Below, one piece after another: positions 9,706 through 17,150 of a stretch of 64,000 nucleotides of DNA. Location of the stretch: positions 62,001-126,000 of the forward strand of contig CAYJCR010000001.1 in NCBI GenBank assembly GCA_964368755.1, read 5' to 3'. The DNA comes from CALVZT01 sp964368755 (GTDB lineage: Bacteria; Bacillota; Clostridia; Christensenellales; UBA1242). The notes beneath the pieces were generated by a model. The model did not search any database. It had not been told where the DNA came from and was given only the letters and a program-made list of their open reading frames with translations. The position numbers were made by a program, and so were the translations under genes. Position 1 is the stretch's first letter. The number at the start of each line of letters is the position of its first letter.

Positions 9706-9742
9706 GATAACATAGATATTCTTATGATAAGGGGGTCAAAAT

Positions 9743-10210
9743 ATGATTAAGAATAAAGAAAAATATCTTAGCATTGTAGCAATAGTAGGTGGAGTACTTG
9801 CATACATTATGATGTGTGTTCCTGTACTTACAAAATTTGGTGGTTCTGCCAATGGCTGGAAAGTCCTAGAGAGTGGATTCCAAGTAACTGGGCAGATGAT
9901 AGAGATTAGTGGAGCATTCCTTTCACTATTCTTGACAGCAGTACTTTTGGTGATAGCATTAGTTGCGGCAGCAATGATGATTGCTTTTGGTATAGTTGGA
10001 CTTGTAACAAACTATAACAAAGTAACCAAAGCTAATCTTATTCTAGCAATTATTGGTACAGTTGTTAGTGCTCTTGCAATAGTGTTCGTTGTAACAATGG
10101 GAGAGATCTTCGGCGTAGGAATTGGACTAATATTCATAGTTGTAGCATTCGTAGCATATTTCCTTGCTATGATAGCAATAAGATTATCTAATCCAAAACA
10201 AAAGAAATAA
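9743..10210 (+). CDS. Small four-helix membrane protein, function unknown
   Basis: A 155-aa protein made almost entirely of hydrophobic segments (about 8-30, 55-85, 93-115 and 120-147), with short polar loops and a Lys/Gln-rich C-terminus. No motif points to an activity. RBS AAGGGGGTC precedes the ATG. Own promoter and terminator make it a single-gene unit. Two further small membrane proteins of this general kind occur at 21506 and 53998. Confidence 0.75.
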   Translation: MIKNKEKYLSIVAIVGGVLAYIMMCVPVLTKFGGSANGWKVLESGFQVTGQMIEISGAFLSLFLTAVLLVIALVAAAMMIAFGIVGLVTNYNKVTKANLILAIIGTVVSALAIVFVVTMGEIFGVGIGLIFIVVAFVAYFLAMIAIRLSNPKQKK

Positions 10211-10222
10211 CATATAACAAAG

Positions 10223-10247
10223 AGGCACGTTGTAGTGCCTTTTTTTA
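10223..10247 (+). terminator. Rho-independent terminator
   Basis: AGGCAC / GTGCCT stem, 6-nt loop, followed by seven T. Confidence 0.85.
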
Positions 10248-10257
10248 TAATTAAAAT

Positions 10258-10294
10258 AAAAAAGTGTGCTTTGATAATTTAGCACACTTTTTTT
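10258..10294. terminator. Bidirectional terminator facing the zinc-ribbon gene
   Basis: AAAGTGTGCT / AGCACACTTT stem with A and T runs on the two sides. It lies just past the stop of the minus-strand gene at 10310 and can also back up the plus-strand terminator at 10223. Confidence 0.8.
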
Positions 10295-10309
10295 GGTTGG
10301 ATGATGCAA

Positions 10310-10453
10310 TTACATTTTTTTGAATGTAGTGTTGTTGCATCTTGGGCATGGTGGCATTTTGTCGTTCTTGCCAAGGTCAAGTCTTTGACCACAATTACAA
10401 CAACAGTAGCAACCGCTGCCTGGCTTCTCGCCTGTAGTACAATCGCAAGCCAT
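10310..10453 (-). CDS. Small zinc-ribbon protein (47 aa)
   Basis: A 47-residue protein beginning MACDCTTGEKPGSG, with YCCCNCGQ and later CPRCNNTTF. The paired CxxC-type knuckles (CNCG ... CPRC) form a rubredoxin-like zinc ribbon. The start at 10453 is supported by a perfect AGGAGGG six bases upstream, and the stop is followed by a terminator, so this is very likely a real gene despite its size. A longer overlapping open frame here is a shadow. Similar tiny zinc-ribbon proteins occur widely in bacteria without known function; binding to nucleic acid or protein is only a guess. Confidence 0.8.
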   Translation of the reverse strand: MACDCTTGEKPGSGCYCCCNCGQRLDLGKNDKMPPCPRCNNTTFKKM

Positions 10454-10719
10454 ATTATCCCTCCTTTATAGTCGACTAACATCATTATCTAAATCGGTAA
10501 AATGTAAGTTCATTGATAATCATTGTTTCTTGGAACTTGTTTGATACCAACTTATATACTGTGTTTGTCTATCTTTAGTTTGTTTTATAGACAAATGTTT
10601 ATTCAAAAAAAGCATAGAAAACTATGTCAATTTTTGACAAAGGGAAGACTTTGTTGGAAATATAATTAGTTGATAGACATAAGGTAAAGAACAAAGAAAT
10701 TATTGACAAAGCATATTAT

Positions 10720-10790
10720 TGAAGTATTGACACAATTGATACTATTATCTGAAGTGTTATTTTGACAATAATACTTTTTTGAAGTGCTGT
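10720..10790 (+). promoter_or_regulatory. Three TGAAGT repeats phased at 30 bp upstream of the hydrogenase operon
   Basis: TGAAGTATTG (10720), TGAAGTGTTA (10750) and TGAAGTGCTG (10780) recur at exactly 30-bp intervals. Four TTGACA hexamers (10634, 10703, 10727, 10762) are scattered through the same region. The gene-free stretch 10454-10855 otherwise holds only AT-rich sequence. The array ends about 50 bp before the likely -10 at 10831, a position suiting an activator or anaerobic/redox regulator; that is inference. Confidence 0.5.
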
Positions 10791-10830
10791 AACCGTGCCA
10801 ATTTTGTTTTTATTTTTTTGTAAATAATGT

Positions 10831-10836
10831 TATACT
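10831..10836 (+). promoter_or_regulatory. Probable -10 element of the hydrogenase operon
   Basis: TATACT at 10831-10836, about 20 bp before the ATG. No TTGACA-like hexamer lies 16-18 bp upstream (that stretch is T-rich), in contrast to most promoters in the window. Confidence 0.45.
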
Positions 10837-10855
10837 CAAACTATGAGGTAAAGTT

Positions 10856-11335
10856 ATGGAATTGTTATCTAGTCAGATGAAAGAACTTGATAGTTTGATA
10901 AAGAAGTACAAAAATGTCCCTGGTGGGATAATGGTAGTGTTGCAGGAAGTGCAGAAGATGTATGGATACTTATCTAGCGAAGTGCAATCATACATTGCGC
11001 ATGGCTTTGGAGTCGCTCCAGAGAAAGTCTATGGTATAGTATCTTTTTACACATTCTTTACAACTAAGCCAAAAGGCAAGTTCGATGTACAGTTGTGTAT
11101 GGGTACGGCTTGTTTTGTGCTAGGTAACGGTACTTTCCAACAAATGATCGAAGACAAACTTGGTATCAAAGAAGGGGAGATAACCCCAGATGGCAAGTTC
11201 TCTTTGACTATTACTAGATGTTTGGGGTGTTGTGGAATATCTCCTGTCATCAAAGTAAATGATGAAGTATATGGTAAGTTAACTGAGAAAAAACTTGATG
11301 AAATAATCAAAAAATACAAAGATATGGAGATCTGA
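10856..11335 (+). CDS. hydC: NuoE-like [2Fe-2S] subunit of a multimeric [FeFe] hydrogenase
   Basis: A 159-aa NADH dehydrogenase 24-kDa/HydC-HndA type protein. After a helical N-terminus, the thioredoxin-like domain shows the four cluster Cys as CMGTACFVLG (about 82-91) and CLGCCG (about 122-127). In HydABC/HndABCD complexes this subunit carries an electron-transfer cluster next to the flavin subunit. The next two genes encode that flavin subunit and the hydrogenase, confirming the assignment. Cytoplasmic. RBS GAGG precedes the ATG, and the stop is 2 bp from the next start. Confidence 0.93.
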   Translation: MELLSSQMKELDSLIKKYKNVPGGIMVVLQEVQKMYGYLSSEVQSYIAHGFGVAPEKVYGIVSFYTFFTTKPKGKFDVQLCMGTACFVLGNGTFQQMIEDKLGIKEGEITPDGKFSLTITRCLGCCGISPVIKVNDEVYGKLTEKKLDEIIKKYKDMEI

Positions 11336-11337
11336 TA

Positions 11338-13206
11338 ATGACATATGAAAATTTGTGTACAATCAAGAATAACTTCGCTAAGTTTATTGAACAAAGAAAA
11401 CAAGCGATAAAATTGTCCAAAAGTACTTCCAAAAAACAGATACTTATATGTGGCGGCGGAGGTTGTGCTTCTGGCAAGAGCCTTCAGATGCTCAACAAGT
11501 TGTGGACTCTTGTCAAAGATAATCATGCAGAAGATAAGGTCAATGTTGTTGTAACGGGATGCTTTGGACTATGTGCTAGAGGCCCTTTGATGATAGTCTA
11601 TCCAGAAGGAGTGTTCTATGGATTGCTCACTATGGATAAGGTAGAGAGGATATTTCAGGAGCATATATTAGGCAACAAAGTTGTAACAGAATACTTGTCA
11701 AGTGATGCAGTGGCGGATGGTAAGTATATAGACTTGTTTGATACAGATTTTTACAAAAAACAATTGAGAATAGCACTTCGCAACTGTTCCAAGATCAATC
11801 CTTGGAGCATTGAAGAATATATAGCACAAGATGGATATTTTGCTTTATACAAATGCTTGAAAGAATACAATCCAAAGCAAGTTATTGATATTGTTAAAGC
11901 TTCGGGACTCAAAGGTCGTGGTGGAGCAGGTTTTCCTACAGGTCTCAAATGGGAACTTACAGCCAAAGTTGAGTCAAAGCAGAAGTATGTTATATGCAAT
12001 GCAGATGAAGGTGATCCAGGTGCATTCATGGATAGGTCTATTCTAGAAGGCGATCCACACTCTGTACTTGAAGCAATGGCAATTGCAGGCTATTGCATAG
12101 GTGCTAACAAAGGTTACATATATGTTAGAGCTGAGTACCCTATACAAGGTGTTATTCAGAATGCTATTGATAGAGCAGTAGAACTTGGTGTATTGGGGAA
12201 GAATATTTTTGGCACAAAGTTCTGTTTTGATATAGAGATAAGACTGGGTGCTGGTGCGTTTGTTTGTGGAGAAGAGACTGCTCTTATCGCATCTATTGAA
12301 GGTGGAAGAGGGACTCCTAGGACCAAGCCTCCTTATCCAGCAGAAAAAGGTTTGTTCGGCAAACCAACTGTCATCAACAATGTTGAAACTTGGGCCAATA
12401 TCAACCCTATTATTATGAAAGGTGCTGAGTGGTTCGCTAGTATTGGCAGTGAGAACGCTAAGGGGACAAAGGTCTTCGCTCTTAGTGGCAAGACGAATAA
12501 TACAGGACTTATCGAAGTCCCATTTGGTACAACATTAAGAGAGATAATATATGACATAGGTGGTGGTATTCCTAATGGCAAGAAGTTCAAAGCAGCACAG
12601 ATTGGTGGGCCATCAGGAGGTTGTATACCTTATACCCTTATTGATACTAAGATGGACTATGATTCGTTAGGCAAGATTGGTAGTATGGTAGGCTCCGGTG
12701 GGCTAATTGTCCTTGATGAAGACTCATGTATGGTAGATATTGCCAAGTATTACTTAGGATTTATATTGGATGAATCATGTGGCAAATGTACTCCATGTAG
12801 GATAGGCAATCGCCGTATGTATGAGATATTGGAGAGTATCTCTAACGGTACGGCCAAACTTAGCGATCTTGACAAGCTCAGACAACTTGCATCGTATGTC
12901 AAAGAGACATCACTTTGTGGTCTTGGTAAGTCTGCGCCTAATCCAATACTATCGACAATCAGGTACTTCGAAGATGAGTACAAGGAGCATATTATAGACA
13001 AAAAATGTCGAGCAGGAGTATGCAAAGGCTTGATAAAGTACACTATTGATACAGATAAGTGCAAAAAGTGTGGTATATGTGCCGCTATTTGCCCACAAAA
13101 AGCCATTGTTGGCGATAGAACTAAAGGTTATGTAATAACAGACAAATGTATAAAATGTGGCTTGTGCTATGCAAAGTGTCCGTTTGGAGCGATAATAAAA
13201 AAATAA
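11338..13206 (+). CDS. hydB: NuoF-like NAD(H)/FMN subunit of a multimeric [FeFe] hydrogenase
   Basis: A 622-aa protein with, in order: an N-terminal thioredoxin-like [2Fe-2S] domain (C38, C43, C75, C79); the FMN/NAD module with GRGGAGFPTGLKW at 193-205; an SLBB-like segment; the C-terminal [4Fe-4S] site C481-C484-C487 plus C527; and a two-cluster ferredoxin tail (C575/578/581/585 and C604/607/610/614). This is the HydB/HndC arrangement of NAD(P)-linked and often electron-bifurcating hydrogenases, which couple H2 evolution or oxidation to NADH and ferredoxin. Whether this complex bifurcates cannot be read from sequence alone. The fused N-terminal domain removes the need for a separate HndB subunit. 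Confidence 0.93.
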   Translation: MTYENLCTIKNNFAKFIEQRKQAIKLSKSTSKKQILICGGGGCASGKSLQMLNKLWTLVKDNHAEDKVNVVVTGCFGLCARGPLMIVYPEGVFYGLLTMDKVERIFQEHILGNKVVTEYLSSDAVADGKYIDLFDTDFYKKQLRIALRNCSKINPWSIEEYIAQDGYFALYKCLKEYNPKQVIDIVKASGLKGRGGAGFPTGLKWELTAKVESKQKYVICNADEGDPGAFMDRSILEGDPHSVLEAMAIAGYCIGANKGYIYVRAEYPIQGVIQNAIDRAVELGVLGKNIFGTKFCFDIEIRLGAGAFVCGEETALIASIEGGRGTPRTKPPYPAEKGLFGKPTVINNVETWANINPIIMKGAEWFASIGSENAKGTKVFALSGKTNNTGLIEVPFGTTLREIIYDIGGGIPNGKKFKAAQIGGPSGGCIPYTLIDTKMDYDSLGKIGSMVGSGGLIVLDEDSCMVDIAKYYLGFILDESCGKCTPCRIGNRRMYEILESISNGTAKLSDLDKLRQLASYVKETSLCGLGKSAPNPILSTIRYFEDEYKEHIIDKKCRAGVCKGLIKYTIDTDKCKKCGICAAICPQKAIVGDRTKGYVITDKCIKCGLCYAKCPFGAIIKK

Positions 13207-13219
13207 CAAGGGAAGTATT

Positions 13220-14935
13220 ATGAAAAATATCAAAGTACAAATCAACGGCAAAGAGTTTGTTTGCGAAGAAGGCAAGACAATATTGCAAGTGGCTATAGAC
13301 AATGACATCTATATCCCAACTCTTTGTTATCTCAAAGGCATCAACAATAACTCAAGTTGCAGAATATGTGTTGTTGAGATTGAGGGCAAAAAAGACTTGG
13401 TTACAAGTTGTAGTACACTTGTGAGTGATGGAATGAAGATTTATACTGACAACAATAGAGTCCGTAATAATCGCAAGATGACCTTGGAGTTGATATTGTC
13501 CAAGCATAACAAAGATTGTATCAATTGCAATAAGAATATGAAGTGTGAACTTCAAAAACTTTGTATAGAATACGACCTTGAGGGAGAGAAAAGACCGTCG
13601 GATATAGATGATTCTTCGCCAAGTATTATTAGGGATAATTCCAAATGCATATTGTGTGGACGATGTGTCGCAGTATGTGGAGATGTTCAGAATTGCAATG
13701 CGATAGGAGTCAACAATCGTGGCTATAAGGCTAAGGTAGGTTGTGCTTATGACCTCCCTATATATAGTGTCAAATGTGTTGGGTGTGGACAATGTACAAG
13801 AGTATGTCCAACGGGAGCATTACAAGAGAAAGATGATGTATACAAAGTTGAGAAACTTTTGCAAAGTGGTAAGACCGTAGTTGTGGCAACAGCTCCATCA
13901 GTAAGAGTTGCTCTTGGCGAAGAGTTCGGCAAAGACTTTGGAACCAATTGTGAAGGCAAGATGGTCTCTGCACTTAGAAAATTAGGTTTTGACAAAGTAT
14001 TTGATATTAACTTCACGGCAGACCTTACTATTATGGAAGAGGCATATGAGTTCATAGATAGATTGACTCATGGTGGAGCGTTACCAATGTTCACATCATG
14101 TTCTCCGGCTTGGATCAACTATGTCGAGCAGAAATATCCAGAGTTTATTCCTAATCTATCAACATGTAAGTCTCCTCAAGGAATGTTTGGAGCAGTACTC
14201 AAGACATATTTTGCCAAGAAGAATAATCTTCGCCCAGAAGATATAGTATTTGTATCTATCATGCCATGTACTGCAAAGAAAGATGAAATAACACGAGATA
14301 TCAATGCAACGTCTAAGGATATAGATGTAGTATTGACAACCAAAGAACTTGCAAGACTTATCAAATCGCACGGCATAGATTTTAATAGCCTAAAAGATGC
14401 TAAGTTTGATTCTCCACTCGGATTCGGAAGTGGAGCAGGTGCAATATTTGGAGTTACAGGTGGAGTAATGGAAGCAGCTCTAAGGACTGCATATGAGACT
14501 ATTACTCATAAAACTCTTGGTAATGTGGATTTTGTATCCGTAAGAGGTCAAGCTGGTATCAAAGAAGCAGATGTTGATATAGATGGTACTGTTGTCAAAG
14601 TTGCAGTAGTAAGTGGACTCGGCAATGCATCAAAATTACTTGAAGACATCAAGGCTGGCAAGAAGAAGTATCATTTTGTAGAAATAATGAGTTGCCCTGG
14701 AGGTTGTATCAATGGTGGAGGACAACCATATGTATCTTCTCAAGTGCTTAATAAGACAGACATCAAGTCTTTGCGTAGCAAAGCGATATATGATATTGAT
14801 AAGAATATGACAATCCGTAAGAGTCATGACAACCCATACATTCAACAGATATACAAAGAGTATTTGGGTAAACCAAATAGTGAACTTGCACACAAGTTGC
14901 TTCATACCCATTACTCTAAACAGAACAAGATATAA
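13220..14935 (+). CDS. hydA: [FeFe] hydrogenase catalytic subunit
   Basis: A 571-aa enzyme reducing protons to H2 (or the reverse). A plant-type [2Fe-2S] domain (C36, C47, C50, C64) is followed by the His-ligated cluster (H96, C100, C103, C109), two [4Fe-4S] sites (C143/146/149/153 and C186/189/192/196), then the H-cluster domain. That domain has L1 TSCSPAW at 292-298, L2 MPCTAKK at 348-354 and L3 EIMSCPGGCINGGGQP at 488-503. The small-subunit region with RKSH and LLHTHYSK is fused at the C-terminus. The second Cys of the usual TSCCPxW L1 motif is Ser here. It is the third gene of the operon, 13 bp after hydB, with GGGAAG as RBS. Maturases HydEFG are not in the window. Confidence 0.95.
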   Translation: MKNIKVQINGKEFVCEEGKTILQVAIDNDIYIPTLCYLKGINNNSSCRICVVEIEGKKDLVTSCSTLVSDGMKIYTDNNRVRNNRKMTLELILSKHNKDCINCNKNMKCELQKLCIEYDLEGEKRPSDIDDSSPSIIRDNSKCILCGRCVAVCGDVQNCNAIGVNNRGYKAKVGCAYDLPIYSVKCVGCGQCTRVCPTGALQEKDDVYKVEKLLQSGKTVVVATAPSVRVALGEEFGKDFGTNCEGKMVSALRKLGFDKVFDINFTADLTIMEEAYEFIDRLTHGGALPMFTSCSPAWINYVEQKYPEFIPNLSTCKSPQGMFGAVLKTYFAKKNNLRPEDIVFVSIMPCTAKKDEITRDINATSKDIDVVLTTKELARLIKSHGIDFNSLKDAKFDSPLGFGSGAGAIFGVTGGVMEAALRTAYETITHKTLGNVDFVSVRGQAGIKEADVDIDGTVVKVAVVSGLGNASKLLEDIKAGKKKYHFVEIMSCPGGCINGGGQPYVSSQVLNKTDIKSLRSKAIYDIDKNMTIRKSHDNPYIQQIYKEYLGKPNSELAHKLLHTHYSKQNKI

Positions 14936-14950
14936 CCAAGGAGAAGTTAG

Positions 14951-15730
14951 TTGAAAACGATTGTAATAACCGGAGGAACAAGTGGAATAGGACTTGCAAC
15001 TGTGGATAAGTTGCGTGCCCAAGGCGAGAGAGTAATTGTACTATCTAGACATGCTTCTGGACAAGATAGTTATGCTTGCGATGTTGCAAACGAGGAACAA
15101 GTCAAGGCTGTGTTCCAGGATATCAAAGCAAAGTATGGCAATATTGATGTTTTGATCAATAATGCAGGATATGGTATAGCAGGAGCCGTAGAGTTACTCG
15201 ACAATGCCGAAGTGAAGAAAATGATGGATGTCAATTTCTTTGGAGTGTTGTACTGCTCTCAACAAGCTATTCCTATGATGAATGAAGGTGGTAAGATACT
15301 CAATATTAGTTCGGCTTGCGGGCTCTTCCCACTACCATATAGAAGTCTATACTGTGCTAGCAAATCGGCTGTAAGTATGTTGTCATATAGCATGGCGATG
15401 GAACTAAAAGGTGCACATATTGGAGTTTGTGCAGTTTGTCCTGGAGAAGTCAAGACGAACTTCTCAAAAACACGAGTCAAAATGTTGTCTACCAACGAAA
15501 GATATGGCGATAGAATACAGAATGCCGTAGGAAGTGTAGACAAAAAAGAATCCAAAAGAATGTCTCCAGACATTGTTGCAAAAGTTCTAGTCAGATTGTG
15601 TAACAAAAAGCATGTCAAACCATTGGTCATAATAAGTGGCAAATATAAGCTTACACACTTTTTGATGAGATTTGTGCCTTTGAAATGGTTTTTGTATCTT
15701 AATGAAAAAGTAACTGGTGGACATAAATAA
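14951..15730 (+). CDS. Short-chain dehydrogenase/reductase
   Basis: A 259-aa classical SDR. The cofactor motif TGGTSGIG is at residues 7-14, NNAGYG is at about 71-76, and the catalytic Ser-Tyr-Lys set is seen as NISSA, then YCASK. These enzymes oxidise alcohols or reduce carbonyls with NAD(P)(H); the substrate cannot be told. The start is TTG at 14951 with AAGGAG eight bases upstream. It follows hydA by 15 bp, so it is almost certainly cotranscribed with the hydrogenase and could use its reduced nicotinamide, though that link is only positional. Confidence 0.88.
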   Translation: MKTIVITGGTSGIGLATVDKLRAQGERVIVLSRHASGQDSYACDVANEEQVKAVFQDIKAKYGNIDVLINNAGYGIAGAVELLDNAEVKKMMDVNFFGVLYCSQQAIPMMNEGGKILNISSACGLFPLPYRSLYCASKSAVSMLSYSMAMELKGAHIGVCAVCPGEVKTNFSKTRVKMLSTNERYGDRIQNAVGSVDKKESKRMSPDIVAKVLVRLCNKKHVKPLVIISGKYKLTHFLMRFVPLKWFLYLNEKVTGGHK

Positions 15731-15742
15731 AGGAGAGAGGCT

Positions 15743-16279
15743 ATGCCATATTTTCCAAAACCTGAGCATACAAAGATAATGAATGAGTTCTTTGTACTCA
15801 TCAAAAATGAAGTTAACTACATAGCAGATATTGGTACTGGTAGAACAAGTTTATATACGATAGCAAAGCACTTTGGTTATTCTAAAGTCGATGCGTATTA
15901 TAATGACCAAGATCTCAAAGTGTTCGATGTGATTAAAGATGAAATCTCAAAGCTGCGATATAACTTCGTCAAGATGGATATTACATCATCGCATTGTAAC
16001 AAACATTATGACCTAGGATTGTCACATCTCGTCATTACTAGAGGAAAAAGTGCTAAGCAAGATGAGCAATCTTTAATCAAAGGAATATTTAGTTTTAAGT
16101 GTAAATATCTTGTAATAATTGAAGAAAAAAGTGGAATTAGTGATATTATATTTGACTTTGCACGCAAATACGGATATAAATTATTAAAGTCATCCAAATC
16201 AGTTAATACTATGAGCGCCAATATTATGAGAACAATAGATTACGATATTGGCTACTTATTTGAATATGTGGGCAGATAA
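15743..16279 (+). CDS. Methyltransferase-like (Rossmann) protein, uncertain
   Basis: A 178-aa protein. Residues about 27-45 read YIADIGTGRTSLYTIAKHF, which looks like motif I (E/DxGxG) of class I SAM-dependent methyltransferases, and alternating helices and strands follow (DAYYNDQ, NFVKMDIT, KYLVIIEE). It lacks a recognisable catalytic motif such as NPPY or DPPY. It sits 12 bp after the SDR and 13 bp before degV, inside the hydrogenase-led operon. RBS AAAGGAGAG precedes the ATG. Function unknown; a nucleotide-binding Rossmann protein without methyltransferase activity is equally possible. Confidence 0.5.
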   Translation: MPYFPKPEHTKIMNEFFVLIKNEVNYIADIGTGRTSLYTIAKHFGYSKVDAYYNDQDLKVFDVIKDEISKLRYNFVKMDITSSHCNKHYDLGLSHLVITRGKSAKQDEQSLIKGIFSFKCKYLVIIEEKSGISDIIFDFARKYGYKLLKSSKSVNTMSANIMRTIDYDIGYLFEYVGR

Positions 16280-16292
16280 TAAAGGAGAAACA

Positions 16293-17117
16293 ATGACAAC
16301 AAAGATAGTAGTTGATTCAACAGCTTGTATTGATCAAAAATATGCTGAGGAGAATAATATAGAGATAGTATCCTTAAGCCTTAATTATGAAGATGTCAAT
16401 ATACTAGAGAAAGATGTAACGGATTATGACTCAATATGTGAGAAGATGGCTCAAGGTGTAGTTGTTAAGACAAGTCAGCCTAGTTATGAGACATACAAAG
16501 AAGTATTAGAAAAAGCAATCAAAGAATATGATGATGTTATTGTACTAACTATATCAGAGGCTTTGAGCGGGACTTTCCAATGTGTAAGTTTAGTTAAGCG
16601 AGATATCGGTAGTGACAAGATACATATTGTTGACTCCGGACAGACTGGAAGCGGTATCTATCTTATTGTCAAAGAAATGGTACAGAGAATCAAAGCCGGA
16701 GACAGTGGAATGGAGTTGTTAGACAAACTCCCTGCAATTTTGTTGAGAACTAACACATATTTTGTTCCAGCATCACTCAAGTTCCTTCAACGTGGTGGTA
16801 GGATCAATCTTATAAGTGCTGCTCTTGGTACTTTGCTACAAATGAAACCTATACTTAACTTCCGCGCTGGCGTACTCAAATGTGCAAAGAAAGCTTTTGG
16901 TATGCAGAAGGCAATATGTGAGATGGTGTCTATGATACCTGATAAGATTAAGTCACTTATATATCTTAACATTAAGGGCAAAGAAGCTTTGACCAATTTG
17001 AAGAAAAGAGTAGAGGCAAGATTCGGCATAAGAGACTTCGAAACAAGCGAAGTCAGTCTTGTTGTGTCTTCACATATTGGTCCTGGGACAGTAGGTGTAG
17101 CATATATGGAAGAATAA
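16293..17117 (+). CDS. DegV family fatty-acid-binding protein
   Basis: A 274-aa DegV/FakB-type protein. It opens with TTKIVVDSTACID (compare the family's 'i.tDSt.dl'), carries TSQPSYETY at about 62-70 and the ALSGTFQ segment, and ends with the SSHIGPGTVGVAY motif that lines the lipid pocket. FakB proteins present fatty acids to the kinase FakA for phospholipid synthesis; no FakA gene is nearby. AAAGGAG just upstream selects 16293 over an in-frame ATG at 16248 that would overlap the preceding gene. Confidence 0.9.
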   Translation: MTTKIVVDSTACIDQKYAEENNIEIVSLSLNYEDVNILEKDVTDYDSICEKMAQGVVVKTSQPSYETYKEVLEKAIKEYDDVIVLTISEALSGTFQCVSLVKRDIGSDKIHIVDSGQTGSGIYLIVKEMVQRIKAGDSGMELLDKLPAILLRTNTYFVPASLKFLQRGGRINLISAALGTLLQMKPILNFRAGVLKCAKKAFGMQKAICEMVSMIPDKIKSLIYLNIKGKEALTNLKKRVEARFGIRDFETSEVSLVVSSHIGPGTVGVAYMEE

Positions 17118-17150
17118 TCTATTCTTCATCTACAAAGGAGGAATACTTGT

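Noticed and set aside
10279..10485. 68-codon minus-strand frame over the zinc-ribbon region
   Set aside because: It is out of frame with the gene at 10310-10453, which has the RBS and Cys motifs; the longer frame has neither.
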